A stretch of DNA of 64,000 nt from Streptomyces narbonensis (GCF_014649015.1 NZ_BMSF01000005.1:310001-374000), one strand, 5' to 3'; shown: positions 17,946 through 27,370, counted from the stretch's first letter. A program made the numbers and translations. The notes: generated from the sequence alone by a model not told the origin.

Positions 17946-18086
17946 GGCCTGGGGGGGCTCCCACTTACACGGTGTCCTGCTTCGTGGGACCGATGAGGGC
18001 GTAGGAAGCACTCGTCATCCCAGGTCAGCAGGCATCTCTTCTCGTTTCGTCGTCCACAGACCAACTACGGCGCGGTGGACCCGGGT

Positions 18087-18743
18087 TCAGGCCCCCACCC
18101 GGCCGGTGTCGTACGCCCACATCGCGATCTCGACCCTGTTTCGGGCGCCGATTTTGGTCAGCAGGCTGGCGACGTGGGTCTTGGCGGTCGTCAAGCCGAT
18201 GAATAGCTCGGCGGCGATCTCGGCGTTCGTGCGGCCACGGGCGACCAGCGTCAGCACCTCCTCCTCGCGTTCGGTGAGCGGCTCGATCGGTTGGGTCCGT
18301 CGGCTCGACGGTTCCCTGGCGGCGAGGGTGGCCAGCAGCCGCCGGGTGATGTTCGGCGCGATCAGGGCATCGCCGACGGCGGCGGCATGGACGGCCTGGA
18401 CGAGCAGCGCCGGCCCGGCGTCCTTGAGCAGAAAGCCTCGGGCGCCGGCCCGGAGCGCGCCGTAGACGTACTCGTCGAGGTCGAATGTCGTGATCACCAC
18501 TACCGCGATCGGGTCCGGGACGCCTCGCCCTGCGAGGAGCTTGGTCACCTCGATGCCGTCGAGCCCGGGCATCTGGATGTCGACCAGGCACACGTCAGGG
18601 CGGAGCCGATGCGCCAGCTCGACAGCGGTGTGGCCGTCGGCGGCCTGGCCGACGACCTCGATGTCGGGCTGCGCGTCAAGGATCATCGACAGACCGGTGC
18701 GCACCAGATCTTGGTCGTCGGCCACCAGCACGCGTACCGTCAT
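18087..18743 (-). CDS. NarL/LuxR-family response regulator
   Basis: A 218-residue two-domain regulator. The receiver has the acidic pair ADDQ near residue 9, phospho-acceptor Asp in CLVDIQMPG (about residue 54), and the conserved Thr and Lys in VVITTF and GFLLKDAG. The LuxR-type helix-turn-helix is LTEREEEVLTLVARGRTNAE followed by a TTAKTHV recognition helix. ATG 18743 overlaps the TGA of the histidine kinase gene (ATGA), so the pair is co-translated. Confidence 0.93.
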   Translation of the reverse strand: MTVRVLVADDQDLVRTGLSMILDAQPDIEVVGQAADGHTAVELAHRLRPDVCLVDIQMPGLDGIEVTKLLAGRGVPDPIAVVVITTFDLDEYVYGALRAGARGFLLKDAGPALLVQAVHAAAVGDALIAPNITRRLLATLAAREPSSRRTQPIEPLTEREEEVLTLVARGRTNAEIAAELFIGLTTAKTHVASLLTKIGARNRVEIAMWAYDTGRVGA

Positions 18744-19882
18744 CGGCGTACCTTCGTCGGCATTTCGGCGTCGACCGTCCACCCGCCCTCGGGCGCCGGC
18801 CCGGCACGCAGCGTGCCGCCGAGCAGCTGCACGCGCTCGGTCATCCCCAGCAGCCCGAAGCCGTGGTTCACCGACCGTGCCGGGTCGATCTGTCCGTCGT
18901 CGGTCACGCGTAGTCGCAGCCTTCCCTCGCCCACTACGACCCGGATCTCCACACGCGAGGCGTTGCGGGCGTGCCGCAGGGCGTTGGTCAGCGCCTCTTG
19001 CGCCAGCCGGTAGACCGCCGCGTCGACCTGGGGCGGAAGTTCGTCCATGTCGTCTGGCAACTCTACGTCGACGACCGGGACCGGGGCGCGTCGGGCGAGG
19101 GACACCAGGTCGGCAACGCCGGGCTGGGGGGCGCGCTCCGCCGGGGCTCCGTCGCGCAGCACCCGGACCATCGCCCGCATCTCCGCGAGCGTCCGCGAGG
19201 CTTCCCCTTCGATGACCACCAGCGCCTCGAGCGCCGCTTCAGGTCGCTGTCCGGCCATCGCCCGGCCCGCCTGCGCCTGCACGGCGATCGCCGAGACGTG
19301 GTGGGCGACGATGTCGTGCAGCTCGCGCGCCAGGCCGACCCGCTCCTGGCTGCGGCTCTGCTCCAACGCCCGGCGCCAGCTCTCCGCGCGGTAGCGGAAC
19401 GCCGCTCCGCCCGCCGCCGCCGCCGTCAGGACGGCGAACCCGCCGATGGCGTCGGCCGGCCGGGTGTAGTCGGCGACCGTACCGATTCCCGCAGCGACCG
19501 CCACCACCGCCAGCCCGATCCCGATCTCGCGCCCTGAGCCCCAGCGGACCAGCGCGTGGACGAGTACCAGAAAATAGACCATCGTGTCGAGGCCCACGCT
19601 CGGGGCCCCGCCCAGCAGGCGAGCCAGTCCCAGCGCCATCGCGGTGCCGAAGGCCACCACCACACAGGCCAACGGGTGGGTACGCCGCCACAGCAGCACC
19701 GGCGCAAGTCCGACCGCCACGATCGTCGCAAACGGCCGCCAGGCGACCTCGTCCCGGAGGACTCCTTCGAGCAGCGACGTCACCATCAACACCCCGACCA
19801 GCACCCAGTCGCGCGGCACCCGTTCGGGAGCGTCCGTGGCGCGGGGCTCGGCCCACAGCGTGCTCAGGGCGTTGGTGGTCAC
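18740..19882 (-). CDS. DesK-type sensor histidine kinase
   Basis: A 380-residue membrane kinase. About five or six membrane helices (residues 25-165) form a compact sensor with no large outer domain. The HisKA_3 box RVGLARELHDIVAHHVSAIA (about 190-210) has the phosphorylated His in ELHD. The ATPase region shows NALRHARNA, VTDDG and GFGLLGMTERV. The GTG start is followed closely by coding sequence. The signal is unknown, and membrane stress is common in this class. The divergent DUF6326 gene 160 bases away is a plausible target. Confidence 0.92.
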   Translation of the reverse strand: MTTNALSTLWAEPRATDAPERVPRDWVLVGVLMVTSLLEGVLRDEVAWRPFATIVAVGLAPVLLWRRTHPLACVVVAFGTAMALGLARLLGGAPSVGLDTMVYFLVLVHALVRWGSGREIGIGLAVVAVAAGIGTVADYTRPADAIGGFAVLTAAAAGGAAFRYRAESWRRALEQSRSQERVGLARELHDIVAHHVSAIAVQAQAGRAMAGQRPEAALEALVVIEGEASRTLAEMRAMVRVLRDGAPAERAPQPGVADLVSLARRAPVPVVDVELPDDMDELPPQVDAAVYRLAQEALTNALRHARNASRVEIRVVVGEGRLRLRVTDDGQIDPARSVNHGFGLLGMTERVQLLGGTLRAGPAPEGGWTVDAEMPTKVRR

Positions 19883-20044
19883 ACACCCAGCCTAGGGGCC
19901 GCCGAGGCGTCGGGGACCGACCGAAAGAACGAGACGCCGCTCCTCCCGACGGCCGAGGCGGGTCCGGCCTCGACGTCGATGTGCTCGCCGCCGGGCTCAG
20001 CGATCGTGGGCCTACCAGTCCTCACCACGACAACGGAGCCCACG

Positions 20045-20536
20045 ATGAGAACGCGTCAACCCACCACGACCGCACTGGAAGACCAGCGGATCCCGGTGAG
20101 AGCCAAGCTCGCCGCAGCGTGGACAAGCTTCATGTTCCTGTACGTCTACGTGGACATCATCGCCTTCTTCAAGCCCGGCGTCGTCGACGACATCGAGGCC
20201 GGCGTCGTCTGGGAGTTCAACGTCAGCCAGACGTTGTTGACCACCTTCCTCGTGCTCATGGCGGTCCCGATCCTCATGGTCGTGCTGTCGATGACGCTGC
20301 CCGCCCGGCCCAACCGCATCACGAACCTCGTCGTGGCCTCGCTACAGGTCCCCTTCGCGGCATTCAACGTGGTGGGCGAGTCCTGGACGTACTTCTACGG
20401 CCTCGGCGTCGCACTGGAAGTGATCGTTCTCGCCCTCATCCTGCGGTACGCCTGGACCTGGCCCCGCACCACACCGTCGGCGACCGTGGCGACCAGCCCG
20501 GACCGTGAAACCGTTCGCGCTCAGCAGGAAGCGTGA
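20045..20536 (+). CDS. DUF6326-type four-helix membrane protein
   Basis: A 163-residue protein with about four membrane helices. KLAAAWTSFMFLYVYVDIIA begins the first, and a helix around LLTTFLVLMAVPILMVVLSM, a third around AFNVVGESWTYFYG and a fourth VIVLALILRYAW follow. This arrangement matches small actinobacterial DUF6326 proteins of unknown function. It is divergent from the histidine kinase and may be under its control. Its TGA overlaps the GTG of a 34-codon frame that ends at a hairpin. Confidence 0.75.
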   Translation: MRTRQPTTTALEDQRIPVRAKLAAAWTSFMFLYVYVDIIAFFKPGVVDDIEAGVVWEFNVSQTLLTTFLVLMAVPILMVVLSMTLPARPNRITNLVVASLQVPFAAFNVVGESWTYFYGLGVALEVIVLALILRYAWTWPRTTPSATVATSPDRETVRAQQEA

Positions 20537-20637
20537 ACCCAAGAGCAGTCCCCGTCCTGTTCGGAGCCAAGTACCTCGTTGCCGCCGTGGGGGCCGCCTG
20601 GCAGTGGGACACCACCTACCACCGGGACGTCGCGTAG
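20533..20637 (+). CDS. Possible 34-residue coupled small protein
   Basis: GTG 20533 overlaps the DUF6326 stop (GTGA). The frame runs for 34 codons with good third-position bias, reading VPVLFGAKYLVAAVGAAWQW and then DTTYHRDVA, and stops at TAG 20635. A perfect hairpin begins at that stop codon. It could be a genuine small membrane-associated peptide or the truncated start of a lost gene. Confidence 0.45.
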   Translation: MNPRAVPVLFGAKYLVAAVGAAWQWDTTYHRDVA

Positions 20638-20655
20638 GGGCCTTCCGAGGCCCCT
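20636..20655 (+). terminator. Hairpin terminator after DUF6326 operon
   Basis: AGGGGCCT-TCCG-AGGCCCCT is a perfect 8-bp stem with a 4-base loop, overlapping the TAG of the 34-codon frame. There is no U-tract, as is common in Streptomyces terminators. Confidence 0.6.
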
Positions 20656-20835
20656 ACCGGCAGGTCAGGACATCGGATGCGCACACAGGCCCCCCGCTTC
20701 GTCGACACCGACCCCAAGCGCGGCGAGGTCGTCGTCCGCGCCACCGGCACCCGCCACGACGAGCCGACGTCCCAAGGCGCCGGCAAGTCCATGACCATGC
20801 GGCGTCGAGCAGTTCATGGTTTCGGGCGGTGCGTG

Positions 20836-20863
20836 GGCCCCTGCCGAGAGTCTGGCAGGGGCC
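20836..20863. terminator. Perfect hairpin, probable terminator
   Basis: GGCCCCTGCC-GAGAGTCT-GGCAGGGGCC forms a 10-bp perfect stem with an 8-base loop. It lies between a gene-free stretch (20656-20959) and the 3' end of the convergent alpha/beta hydrolase gene, so it could stop transcription in both directions. Confidence 0.5.
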
Positions 20864-20959
20864 GTGGCAGAGAGCCGAGCAGGGCCGGGAGCTTTTCCTG
20901 GATGGGCAGCATCCTGGCCGACACGGCTTACCGGCTCCTGGTGCCTTGACGGAAGGGCG

Positions 20960-21694
20960 TCACTTCAGGTGCCGGGCGAGGAATCGGCCCGCTTCGTCGG
21001 CTGCGGACTGCGGGACGCCGGTGTGCCCGCCCATGTTGGCGTGCAGGGTCTTCTCCCTGGAGCCGAAGGCGTCGAACAGGTCCAGGGCTGCCTGCCGGTT
21101 GTTTCCTTCGTCGTCCCACTGCAGCAGGACGTGCAGCGGAATGGTGACCTGGCGGGCCTCCTCGAGCATGGCCCGGGGGACGAAACTCCCGGCGAACAGA
21201 ACGGCGGCCGAGATGCGCGGCTCGACCACCGCCAGCCGGGTGCCGATGGAGATCACTCCTCCCGAGTACCCGACCGGGCCGCCGATCTCGGGCAGTGCTA
21301 GGAGGGCGTTCAGGGCGGCTTGCCATTCCGGGACCGACTTGTCGACCAGTGGGAGGATGAGGGCGTCGATGATCTCGTCGCTGACCGGCTCGCCGGCCTC
21401 CATCGCCCGGCGCAGATCGACGAGGGCCTGCTCTGCGGCGGGCCAACGGGGCCGGTCGCCGCTTCCGGGGAGCTCGATGGTGGCCGTGGCGAAGCCGTCG
21501 GCCGCAGCGCGCCGGGCCCGGGCCACCAGCCGGGGATAGGTCTTGCGCAGCCCGAGAGGAGGGGGGCTGAGCAGGATCACCGGCGTCGGTACGCACGCAG
21601 ATGCGGGCGTCCACAGGATGCCGGGGATCTCACCGAGGGTGAATGCGCGCTCGAGGACAGCGCCGTCGAGACGCTGTTCAGAAGTGAAGTGCAC
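20960..21694 (-). CDS. Alpha/beta hydrolase, dienelactone hydrolase-like
   Basis: A 244-residue cytoplasmic hydrolase. Strand PVILLSPPPLGLRKTYPRL contains the oxyanion-side loop, the nucleophile elbow is GYSGG (Ser), and the catalytic His is probably in ANMGGHTGVP near the C-terminus, with an Asp in LLQWDDEG before it. Length and layout fit dienelactone hydrolase-like enzymes acting on esters or lactones. GTG 21694 has GAAAGG eight bases upstream and is preferred over TTG 21718. Confidence 0.78.
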   Translation of the reverse strand: MHFTSEQRLDGAVLERAFTLGEIPGILWTPASACVPTPVILLSPPPLGLRKTYPRLVARARRAAADGFATATIELPGSGDRPRWPAAEQALVDLRRAMEAGEPVSDEIIDALILPLVDKSVPEWQAALNALLALPEIGGPVGYSGGVISIGTRLAVVEPRISAAVLFAGSFVPRAMLEEARQVTIPLHVLLQWDDEGNNRQAALDLFDAFGSREKTLHANMGGHTGVPQSAADEAGRFLARHLK

Positions 21695-21718
21695 GGTCGT
21701 GCCTTTCAGGAGTGCCAA

Positions 21719-22437
21719 GGAACGGCGCTCCCGGACGACCTATCGCCCGACCGTGACCCACGAGGGGAGCACCCATGTCGATACTGCGTTCACGGGTACC
21801 ACCTCCTCGTTCTCTCGCACGGCCTCCGAAAACGTAGCAGCGGCCGCCGTGGTTCCGCCAACGGGTTTCGAGGAGGCTCCCTAGCAGGACACCAGGGCGT
21901 CGGGCCCACGCCCTCCACTGGTCGGGAAGCGCACGTCTTCCACCGCTTCGAGCACCGAAGAGCCGGCCGGCAATCAACCGCTGACGGACGATCTACGCCG
22001 CAGACAGCCGCCCATGACCGGCCGGAGTACCCCGATCGCCGGTCACACCAGCCCTATAACCACGCTTGGTGCCCGGGCGGTTGAGCGTGCGCGCCGGAGC
22101 CAGGCCGGTCGTCTGCTTTGCGGAGGCCGAGATCCCTCACGGATGGTGACGAAGGGAATTCACGAGGTAGTAATTAGGTGAATCCCATACTGAATTGCCG
22201 TCAATAGGCTCAATCCTGATATCTCGATTCGGTAACGAGATTCCCGAAAAGGCCTGGACCTTTCGCGTGTGAAAGTTCAACTCCCCTTCAGGTAAGGTGA
22301 GTTGAGTGTTCATCAGATCAATGCCGGAAGTAACGTTCTGATATCTCGACGGCCATTCCTGTTTGCCTGAATTCTCCACCGTGCGTGTCTGGCAGGCTTC
22401 CGCCACCCACTCCTCCGACCAAGGATTTGAGGTGCGC
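21719..22437. promoter_or_regulatory. Long AT-rich leader upstream of metalloprotease gene
   Basis: This is a 719-base gap. Bases 22140-22370 are strikingly A/T-rich for this genome and show no coding bias. CTGATATCTCGA occurs twice in direct orientation, at 22216-22227 and 22338-22349, 122 bases apart. Streptomyces genes for secreted proteases often have such leaders, which hold promoters and activator sites. The first half (21719-22135) shows nothing I can identify. Confidence 0.5.
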
Positions 22438-24507
22438 ATGACTGGACATCGCACGAAGCGTGGACACAGACGCAAGCCCAGGGGGTTGATGCTCGCCACT
22501 GTCGCCGTGGCGTCAGCGGCCGTGATCGCGGCAGGAGTCACCTACGCCGGCATAGGCGGTGACGCTCAGGCGGGGACGCCCGCAGCGGCCATACCCGCGC
22601 AGGCCGGATCCGCGACGGCACCCCTCTCGCCGGCCGCCGTACCGGCCAGGGACGAGGAGCCGGATCCCATCGTAGGGAAGCCCGCCAACGACACCCGGCG
22701 GGGCATGGTCTACGACGGGCTCAAGGCGGCCGCCAAGGGTGACCGTTGCACGGGCGTCTACCGCACCGACGCCGGACTGTGCACCCATGGCCCCGACGCT
22801 CCGCCCAAGGGCGTGGACATCAAGGCGGACGTGGCTCCCGCTGTGATCGCGAAAACGCCTGCGGCCGTACGCCCACAGGACGCCCCCGCCGCCGACGCGA
22901 CCGGCGCCCGGGCCGCGGATGCCGCGGCGCCGACGCCGTCTGCCACATCCGGCAGTCAGGCCGTCGCCGCGGGCCCCGCGGGTCAAACCGTCCAGTGCGA
23001 CGGAGACGGCAGCACCGGCAATCGCGTGCAGGTCGTGTACGTGCACGGCCCCGACCGTGACCGGTACGGCGAGTACGTCGCCTCGTTCCGCAAGTGGGCG
23101 GCCGACGCCGACCTCATCTACGCGACCAGCGCCAAGGAGACCGGCGGTGTACGGCACATCCGCTATGTGACCGCGGCCGACTGCACGCCGACCGTGCTCA
23201 ACATCGAGCTTCCCGCGTCCGCGCTCGCCGAGTTCAGCGCCACCAACAAGGCGCTCGCCGACAAGGGCCTCAACCGGCGAGACCGCAAGTACATGATCTT
23301 CGCGGACGCCAAGGTCTACTGCGGCATCGGTACCTTCGCCGGTGACGAGCGACCGGGCCAGAACAACCAGAGCAACTTCGGCCCCTCCTACGGCCGTACC
23401 GACTCCGGCTGCTGGGGCGGTCACACCGCGGCGCACGAACTGGGGCACAACCTCGGCGCGGTCAACAACAGCGCCCCCAACACCAGTCGCGGCGCCCACT
23501 GCACGGACGAGTACGACGTCATGTGCTACTCGGACACCCCGTACTACCCCCAGATGCGGTACGTGTGCTCCAACCAGGCGGCCGAGAACATCCTGGACTG
23601 CAACCACGACGACTACTTCCACACCAGCCCCAGGGCCGGCAGCTATCTGGCCACGCACTGGAACACCGCCGACAACCAGTTCCTGATGCGGTCCACGGGC
23701 GGCGCCGGCCCCGACCCGAACCCCAGCCCGACGCCCACCCGCACTCCCACGCCGACCCCGACGCCGACCCGCACCTCGACCCCGACGCCGACCCCGACGC
23801 CCACCAAGCAGCCCAGCGGAGGACCGGCCGCGACGGTCGGTCAGATCCAATCCACGGCCGCCGTCGTGAGCTGGCCCGCGGTCGACGGCGCCGCTTGGTA
23901 CCAGGTCCTGCTGAATGGCCGGCACCTGACCTGGGTGCAGTCGCGGACTCTGCGCATCTACAACCTTCAGCCCGGCACCCGGTACGAGGTAGCCGTCTCC
24001 GTCCGCGACCGGTCCGGTCGTGACAGCGGTGCCGGACGGACGACCGCCTTCCGTACGGCCCAAGCGGGCGGTGGCACGACCACCCCCGGCACCCGCTACA
24101 CCCTCGGCAACGCGGGTACCGGCATGGCCGCCGAGATCTGGGGCGGGCGCTCCGCCGAGGGCACGGTGCTCGTCGGGGCGCGGGCCACCGGCTACGCCCA
24201 GCAGCAGTGGCTGTTCGACGACGCGGGCAGCGGACTCGTCCGCATCCGCTCCGCCGTCTCCGGCAAGTGCCTTCAGACGGGCGGAGCTCCGACCCAGGGC
24301 ATGTGGGTCGCCCAGGAGGCGTGCGGCAACGCGGCCACGCAGAGGTGGAAGGTGTCCAGCCGCAACGGAGCGGTCGCCGTCACCGACCCGAGCGGCGGCT
24401 TCGCCCTGACGGTGAGCAACCGCCCGTACTACGGGAGCTGGCTGCTCGACATGGAGCGTACGAACGGCGCTGCGACACAGGTATGGACGGTCCAGAAGGT
24501 CTCCTGA
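22438..24507 (+). CDS. Secreted zinc metalloprotease with FN3 and ricin-type lectin domains
   Basis: A 689-residue exported enzyme. Residues 1-40 form a signal peptide with basic start MTGHRTKRGHRRK. A pro-region follows. The catalytic domain has zinc motif HTAAHELGHNLGAVNN (about residues 330-345) and a metzincin-like Met-turn in EYDVMCYSD. A Thr-Pro repeat linker (PTPTRTPTPT type, about 420-460) joins an FN3 domain (TVGQIQSTAAVVSW to LQPGTRYEVAVSVRD) and a C-terminal ricin-B/CBM13-like domain with two QQW-type motifs. It probably degrades extracellular protein bound to polysaccharide. Codon use is normal; the promoter region is unusually AT-rich. Confidence 0.85.
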   Translation: MTGHRTKRGHRRKPRGLMLATVAVASAAVIAAGVTYAGIGGDAQAGTPAAAIPAQAGSATAPLSPAAVPARDEEPDPIVGKPANDTRRGMVYDGLKAAAKGDRCTGVYRTDAGLCTHGPDAPPKGVDIKADVAPAVIAKTPAAVRPQDAPAADATGARAADAAAPTPSATSGSQAVAAGPAGQTVQCDGDGSTGNRVQVVYVHGPDRDRYGEYVASFRKWAADADLIYATSAKETGGVRHIRYVTAADCTPTVLNIELPASALAEFSATNKALADKGLNRRDRKYMIFADAKVYCGIGTFAGDERPGQNNQSNFGPSYGRTDSGCWGGHTAAHELGHNLGAVNNSAPNTSRGAHCTDEYDVMCYSDTPYYPQMRYVCSNQAAENILDCNHDDYFHTSPRAGSYLATHWNTADNQFLMRSTGGAGPDPNPSPTPTRTPTPTPTPTRTSTPTPTPTPTKQPSGGPAATVGQIQSTAAVVSWPAVDGAAWYQVLLNGRHLTWVQSRTLRIYNLQPGTRYEVAVSVRDRSGRDSGAGRTTAFRTAQAGGGTTTPGTRYTLGNAGTGMAAEIWGGRSAEGTVLVGARATGYAQQQWLFDDAGSGLVRIRSAVSGKCLQTGGAPTQGMWVAQEACGNAATQRWKVSSRNGAVAVTDPSGGFALTVSNRPYYGSWLLDMERTNGAATQVWTVQKVS

Positions 24508-24546
24508 CCTCGGCCTGAACTCCGACGGCGACCTCCGGGTTGCCCC

Positions 24547-24585
24547 GGCGCCGGTGGGCGGCTCCTGCGGCCGTCCACCGGCGCC
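24547..24585 (+). terminator. Hairpin terminator after metalloprotease gene
   Basis: GGCGCCGGTGGGCGG pairs with CCGTCCACCGGCGCC over 15 bp with one mismatch and a 9-base loop, 40 bases after the stop codon. Confidence 0.65.
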
Positions 24586-24625
24586 ACCGCACCGCACCAA
24601 CCCACGCACCAGGAGCACCGCAACG

Positions 24626-25258
24626 ATGCGTACACACCGTCTTTTCCGCGCGGGCACGGGCCTCGGCCTGCTGTTGATGCTCACGCTCTTCGCCCAGGTC
24701 CTGGTCCTGCCGACCACCGCCCAGGCCCACGGAGACACCGTCAAGGTGGTGGTGACCGGCCAGCGAGACGGTCATGTCACGACCGAGATCACCTGGGAGA
24801 ACGACGGGGACGCCGTCGACGAGGCCGTCGCCGCCACGGTGAACGCGGCCAGCCCCGACGGATCTCGTTCCATGGGCCCGTGGCCGCTGGTCCGCGACCC
24901 CGGCTCGCGTACGAGTTGGAGCACCGCCGAGGTCCTCACCCCCGGCACGTGGAAGGTCACCGTCGACGTGGGCTTCCCCGCCCTCGGTCATGGGGATGCG
25001 GAGATCTCGGTCCCCGCGGTCGACCCGTCACCGCCCGCCCCCCGCCCCACCCCCACCACGCCCGCGCCGGTCCCCACGACGGCCACCGATCCGGCCCCGT
25101 CGGCGCCGGCGCCCGCGCCGTCCCCTCCCTCCTCGAGCCCGGCGGGCGACCGGGTCGACCGTACGGCCGAGTGGACTGTGGCCGGTCTGGCGGGGTTCGC
25201 GCTCGTCGGCGCCACGGTCGGCCTTCTCGTGCGGCGAGCCCGCGCCCGCAGGCGTTGA
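24626..25258 (+). CDS. Secreted, membrane-anchored CopC-like protein
   Basis: A 210-residue protein. Signal peptide residues 1-35 end at AQA-HGD, so the mature protein starts with His, as in CopC/YtkA-type domains. An Ig-like beta domain (36-125) contains VKVVVTGQRDGHVTTEITWE. A Pro/Ala/Thr-rich wall-spanning stretch (128-170) and one membrane helix (about 178-200) with a basic RRARARRR tail follow. That suggests a surface-tethered domain, possibly binding metal through the N-terminal His. AGGAG precedes the ATG. Confidence 0.72.
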   Translation: MRTHRLFRAGTGLGLLLMLTLFAQVLVLPTTAQAHGDTVKVVVTGQRDGHVTTEITWENDGDAVDEAVAATVNAASPDGSRSMGPWPLVRDPGSRTSWSTAEVLTPGTWKVTVDVGFPALGHGDAEISVPAVDPSPPAPRPTPTTPAPVPTTATDPAPSAPAPAPSPPSSSPAGDRVDRTAEWTVAGLAGFALVGATVGLLVRRARARRR

Positions 25259-25407
25259 CCCACCTTTGAAGATCACGTACAGGCTCGTGCCCCTCTGTCA
25301 TCGGGCTCGTTCCTGTGGGTCGACGGGGCCGGCACAGGCCCTGGTGCCGCCCGCCGGCCCATAGGACCACCTGCCCAAAAGATCAGGGTCGGCCCAGGCC
25401 CTGGAGG

Positions 25408-25881
25408 TCATGCCCGGTCCACCCCCCAGCGCCAGAGGAGTTCCCCGCCCTCCGGGAGCGCGGCCCAGCGGGCGGCGGCGGAGTCCAGGTGCGGGGTCGT
25501 CCGGGCCAGGGCCGCCTCGTCCAGGGGTGCCCGGCCGATGCCGCGGCCCTCCGTGGGGAGGCCGAGCCACACCCGGTAGGCCCAGTTCACGGAGAGCTCG
25601 GCGGTCATGACGGCGCCGCCGCCCCGGCGCAGCACCTTCAGCCCCGAGCGGCGGTGCCGGCTTGGGAGGACGAGCTCGAACCCCTCGAAGGTGGCGCCGC
25701 GCGCCATCGCCCCCCAGAAGCCGTCGTCGATGCCGAGGGCGGTCTCCACGACGGCGTGGACCAGGTCGTGCGGCAGGGTCGGGCCGACGGGCTGGGCGGG
25801 CAGCCTGACGTCCGGTCCCTTGCGGGCCCGGACGAGGATCTCGTGCTGATTGTCCGGCAGCTTCCGGAGGTTCATCTCCAT
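25408..25881 (-). CDS. Hypothetical protein
   Basis: A 157-residue protein beginning MEMNLRKLPDNQHEILVRAR. It has mixed alpha/beta composition with a GFELVLPSRHRRSGLKVLRR central strand pair and a Trp-rich end. No signal peptide, membrane helix or known family is recognised. A second in-frame ATG lies two codons in, and neither has a clear ribosome site. Confidence 0.6.
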   Translation of the reverse strand: MEMNLRKLPDNQHEILVRARKGPDVRLPAQPVGPTLPHDLVHAVVETALGIDDGFWGAMARGATFEGFELVLPSRHRRSGLKVLRRGGGAVMTAELSVNWAYRVWLGLPTEGRGIGRAPLDEAALARTTPHLDSAAARWAALPEGGELLWRWGVDRA

Positions 25882-26190
25882 CTTGGGTGACAGTAGGTCC
25901 GGAGCCGCCGGGCTCCCACCGATTTCCAGGCCATTCCAGCCGTGTCAGCCGCCCCCGATTCTGGTACGGGGTGCGACGGCAACACGGAAACCGGCACAGC
26001 AAAGGCTCGGACGATCGGCTGCCCACCCACGGCGCGGCCCAACGCAGCGTCTGTCCCGACTTCTGCGCACCCCTCCATCCGCATCGAGGGGATGCCCGCG
26101 GGGCCGACGTACGATGACGACAGACCCACCAATCGGCGGCAGTTCCAGCGGCCCAGCCGCTACACCCCAGGCACGGACTGGAAAGAGCAC
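25882..26190. other. Intergenic stretch, no gene identified
   Basis: This 309-base gap lies between divergent orphan genes. The downstream frame stays open leftwards into it, but codon bias drops before ATG 26191. No repeats or terminators are evident. Confidence 0.35.
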
Positions 26191-27201
26191 ATGAACTACC
26201 CCCGCCTACCCGCACGGCTCCTCGCCCGCGAGTCCTTGCCCGGTATCACCGAGGCGCTGGGGAAAATGGACGGCTGGCTCCTGCGCGACGGCGCGCACTG
26301 GCTCGTCACCCGATACCAGGGCACGATCACCACCAGCAGGATCAGCACCGATCAATCTCTGGTGGCCGGCGCCCGCGCCACGTGGACCGACCCGGCCGCG
26401 AACGGCTCCGACCCCTACTGCTCGCCTCTGCCCGACGGCGCCCTGGCCACCAGCACCCGGGAGGCCGTCATTGTCCAAGAATCCGACGGAACCGTCCGCT
26501 GGGAACATCGCCACCGGGACTGGCAGCATTCACCCGGAGCCACCGGCGCCTGCACGCCGGACCTGGCCGGGCGCGTCCTCCTGGCGACCATGGCAGGACC
26601 CCTCGGGGCGGATGGGCCCTCCAAGGGCGACATCTGCAGGGCCCTCGACCTGGCCACCGGCGAGGTGCTTGCCGAGCACGTCCTGCCGTCCCTCTCAGCG
26701 ACGTACGCCTTCCAGCAGTTCCCGGACGCACGCCCCGAGATTCTGCTCACCGCGTCCATGGGCCAGGACGGTACGCACTGTCTCCTGATCACCTACACGA
26801 CCGACGGGCTCGACGTCCGGGCGGCGGGCACCGCCGAGGAACCCTACGTCGGCCTCGGTACGGAAGGGGTGCTGGTCAGTCAGGACGTCGGAGGAGGCTA
26901 TCTCTGCCGTACACAGGAGGGTGCCGACGACGTCATCATCGAGGCCGGCGAGGTTCTCCGTGACGAGTGGCTCTTCGCCGGCTACACCCCGGGCTTCCTC
27001 GACGACCAGCGGATTCTGGTCGTGGCGGCCGAGGAACAGTGGACGGAGGAAGGCACCCACCTCCTGCTCGACGCTCACACACTCAGGCCCCTCGCCGAAC
27101 TCGACTACCCGCTGACGCCGGGGGTCTCCGCCATACCGATCGGCGACGGCACCTGGCTCACCGCCCACGGAGAGACCGTACTGCGCTGGGCCGCCGCCTG
27201 A
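26191..27201 (+). CDS. Cytoplasmic beta-propeller-like protein
   Basis: A 336-residue protein without a signal peptide. It is built of repeating four-strand units, for example DGWLLRDGAHWLVTRYQG, DGALATSTREAVIVQESDGT, CRALDLATGEVLAEHVLP and QRILVVAAEEQW. The DGT/TGE turns are typical of PQQ/WD-like propellers. There are no catalytic residues. It is possibly a binding scaffold. It ends 75 bases before the IS630-type element. Confidence 0.6.
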   Translation: MNYPRLPARLLARESLPGITEALGKMDGWLLRDGAHWLVTRYQGTITTSRISTDQSLVAGARATWTDPAANGSDPYCSPLPDGALATSTREAVIVQESDGTVRWEHRHRDWQHSPGATGACTPDLAGRVLLATMAGPLGADGPSKGDICRALDLATGEVLAEHVLPSLSATYAFQQFPDARPEILLTASMGQDGTHCLLITYTTDGLDVRAAGTAEEPYVGLGTEGVLVSQDVGGGYLCRTQEGADDVIIEAGEVLRDEWLFAGYTPGFLDDQRILVVAAEEQWTEEGTHLLLDAHTLRPLAELDYPLTPGVSAIPIGDGTWLTAHGETVLRWAAA

Positions 27202-27285
27202 CTCGGTGACGGGGCAACCCTCGGCCGGCGGATCCGCGGCCGCGACCAGATCGCGCGCAACGTCACCTTGGCCGTAGGGGGCGCA

Positions 27286-27315
27286 AGTGCTCTGCCCGTA
27301 TAGGTTGGCCGGGTT
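27286..27315 (+). repeat. Left terminal inverted repeat of IS630-type element
   Basis: AGTGCTCTGCCCGTATAGGT continues to 27315. Its reverse complement matches 29034-29063 with four mismatches out of 30. Confidence 0.82.
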
Positions 27316-27370
27316 GGTGGTCGTGGCGGTTGGATGTGCGGTGACGTCCGATCCGATCGCTGGAGGCGCG

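Noticed and set aside
22137..22541. Minus-strand frame across the AT-rich leader
   Set aside because: Codon bias is absent and it overlaps the protease signal peptide. The region reads better as a promoter.
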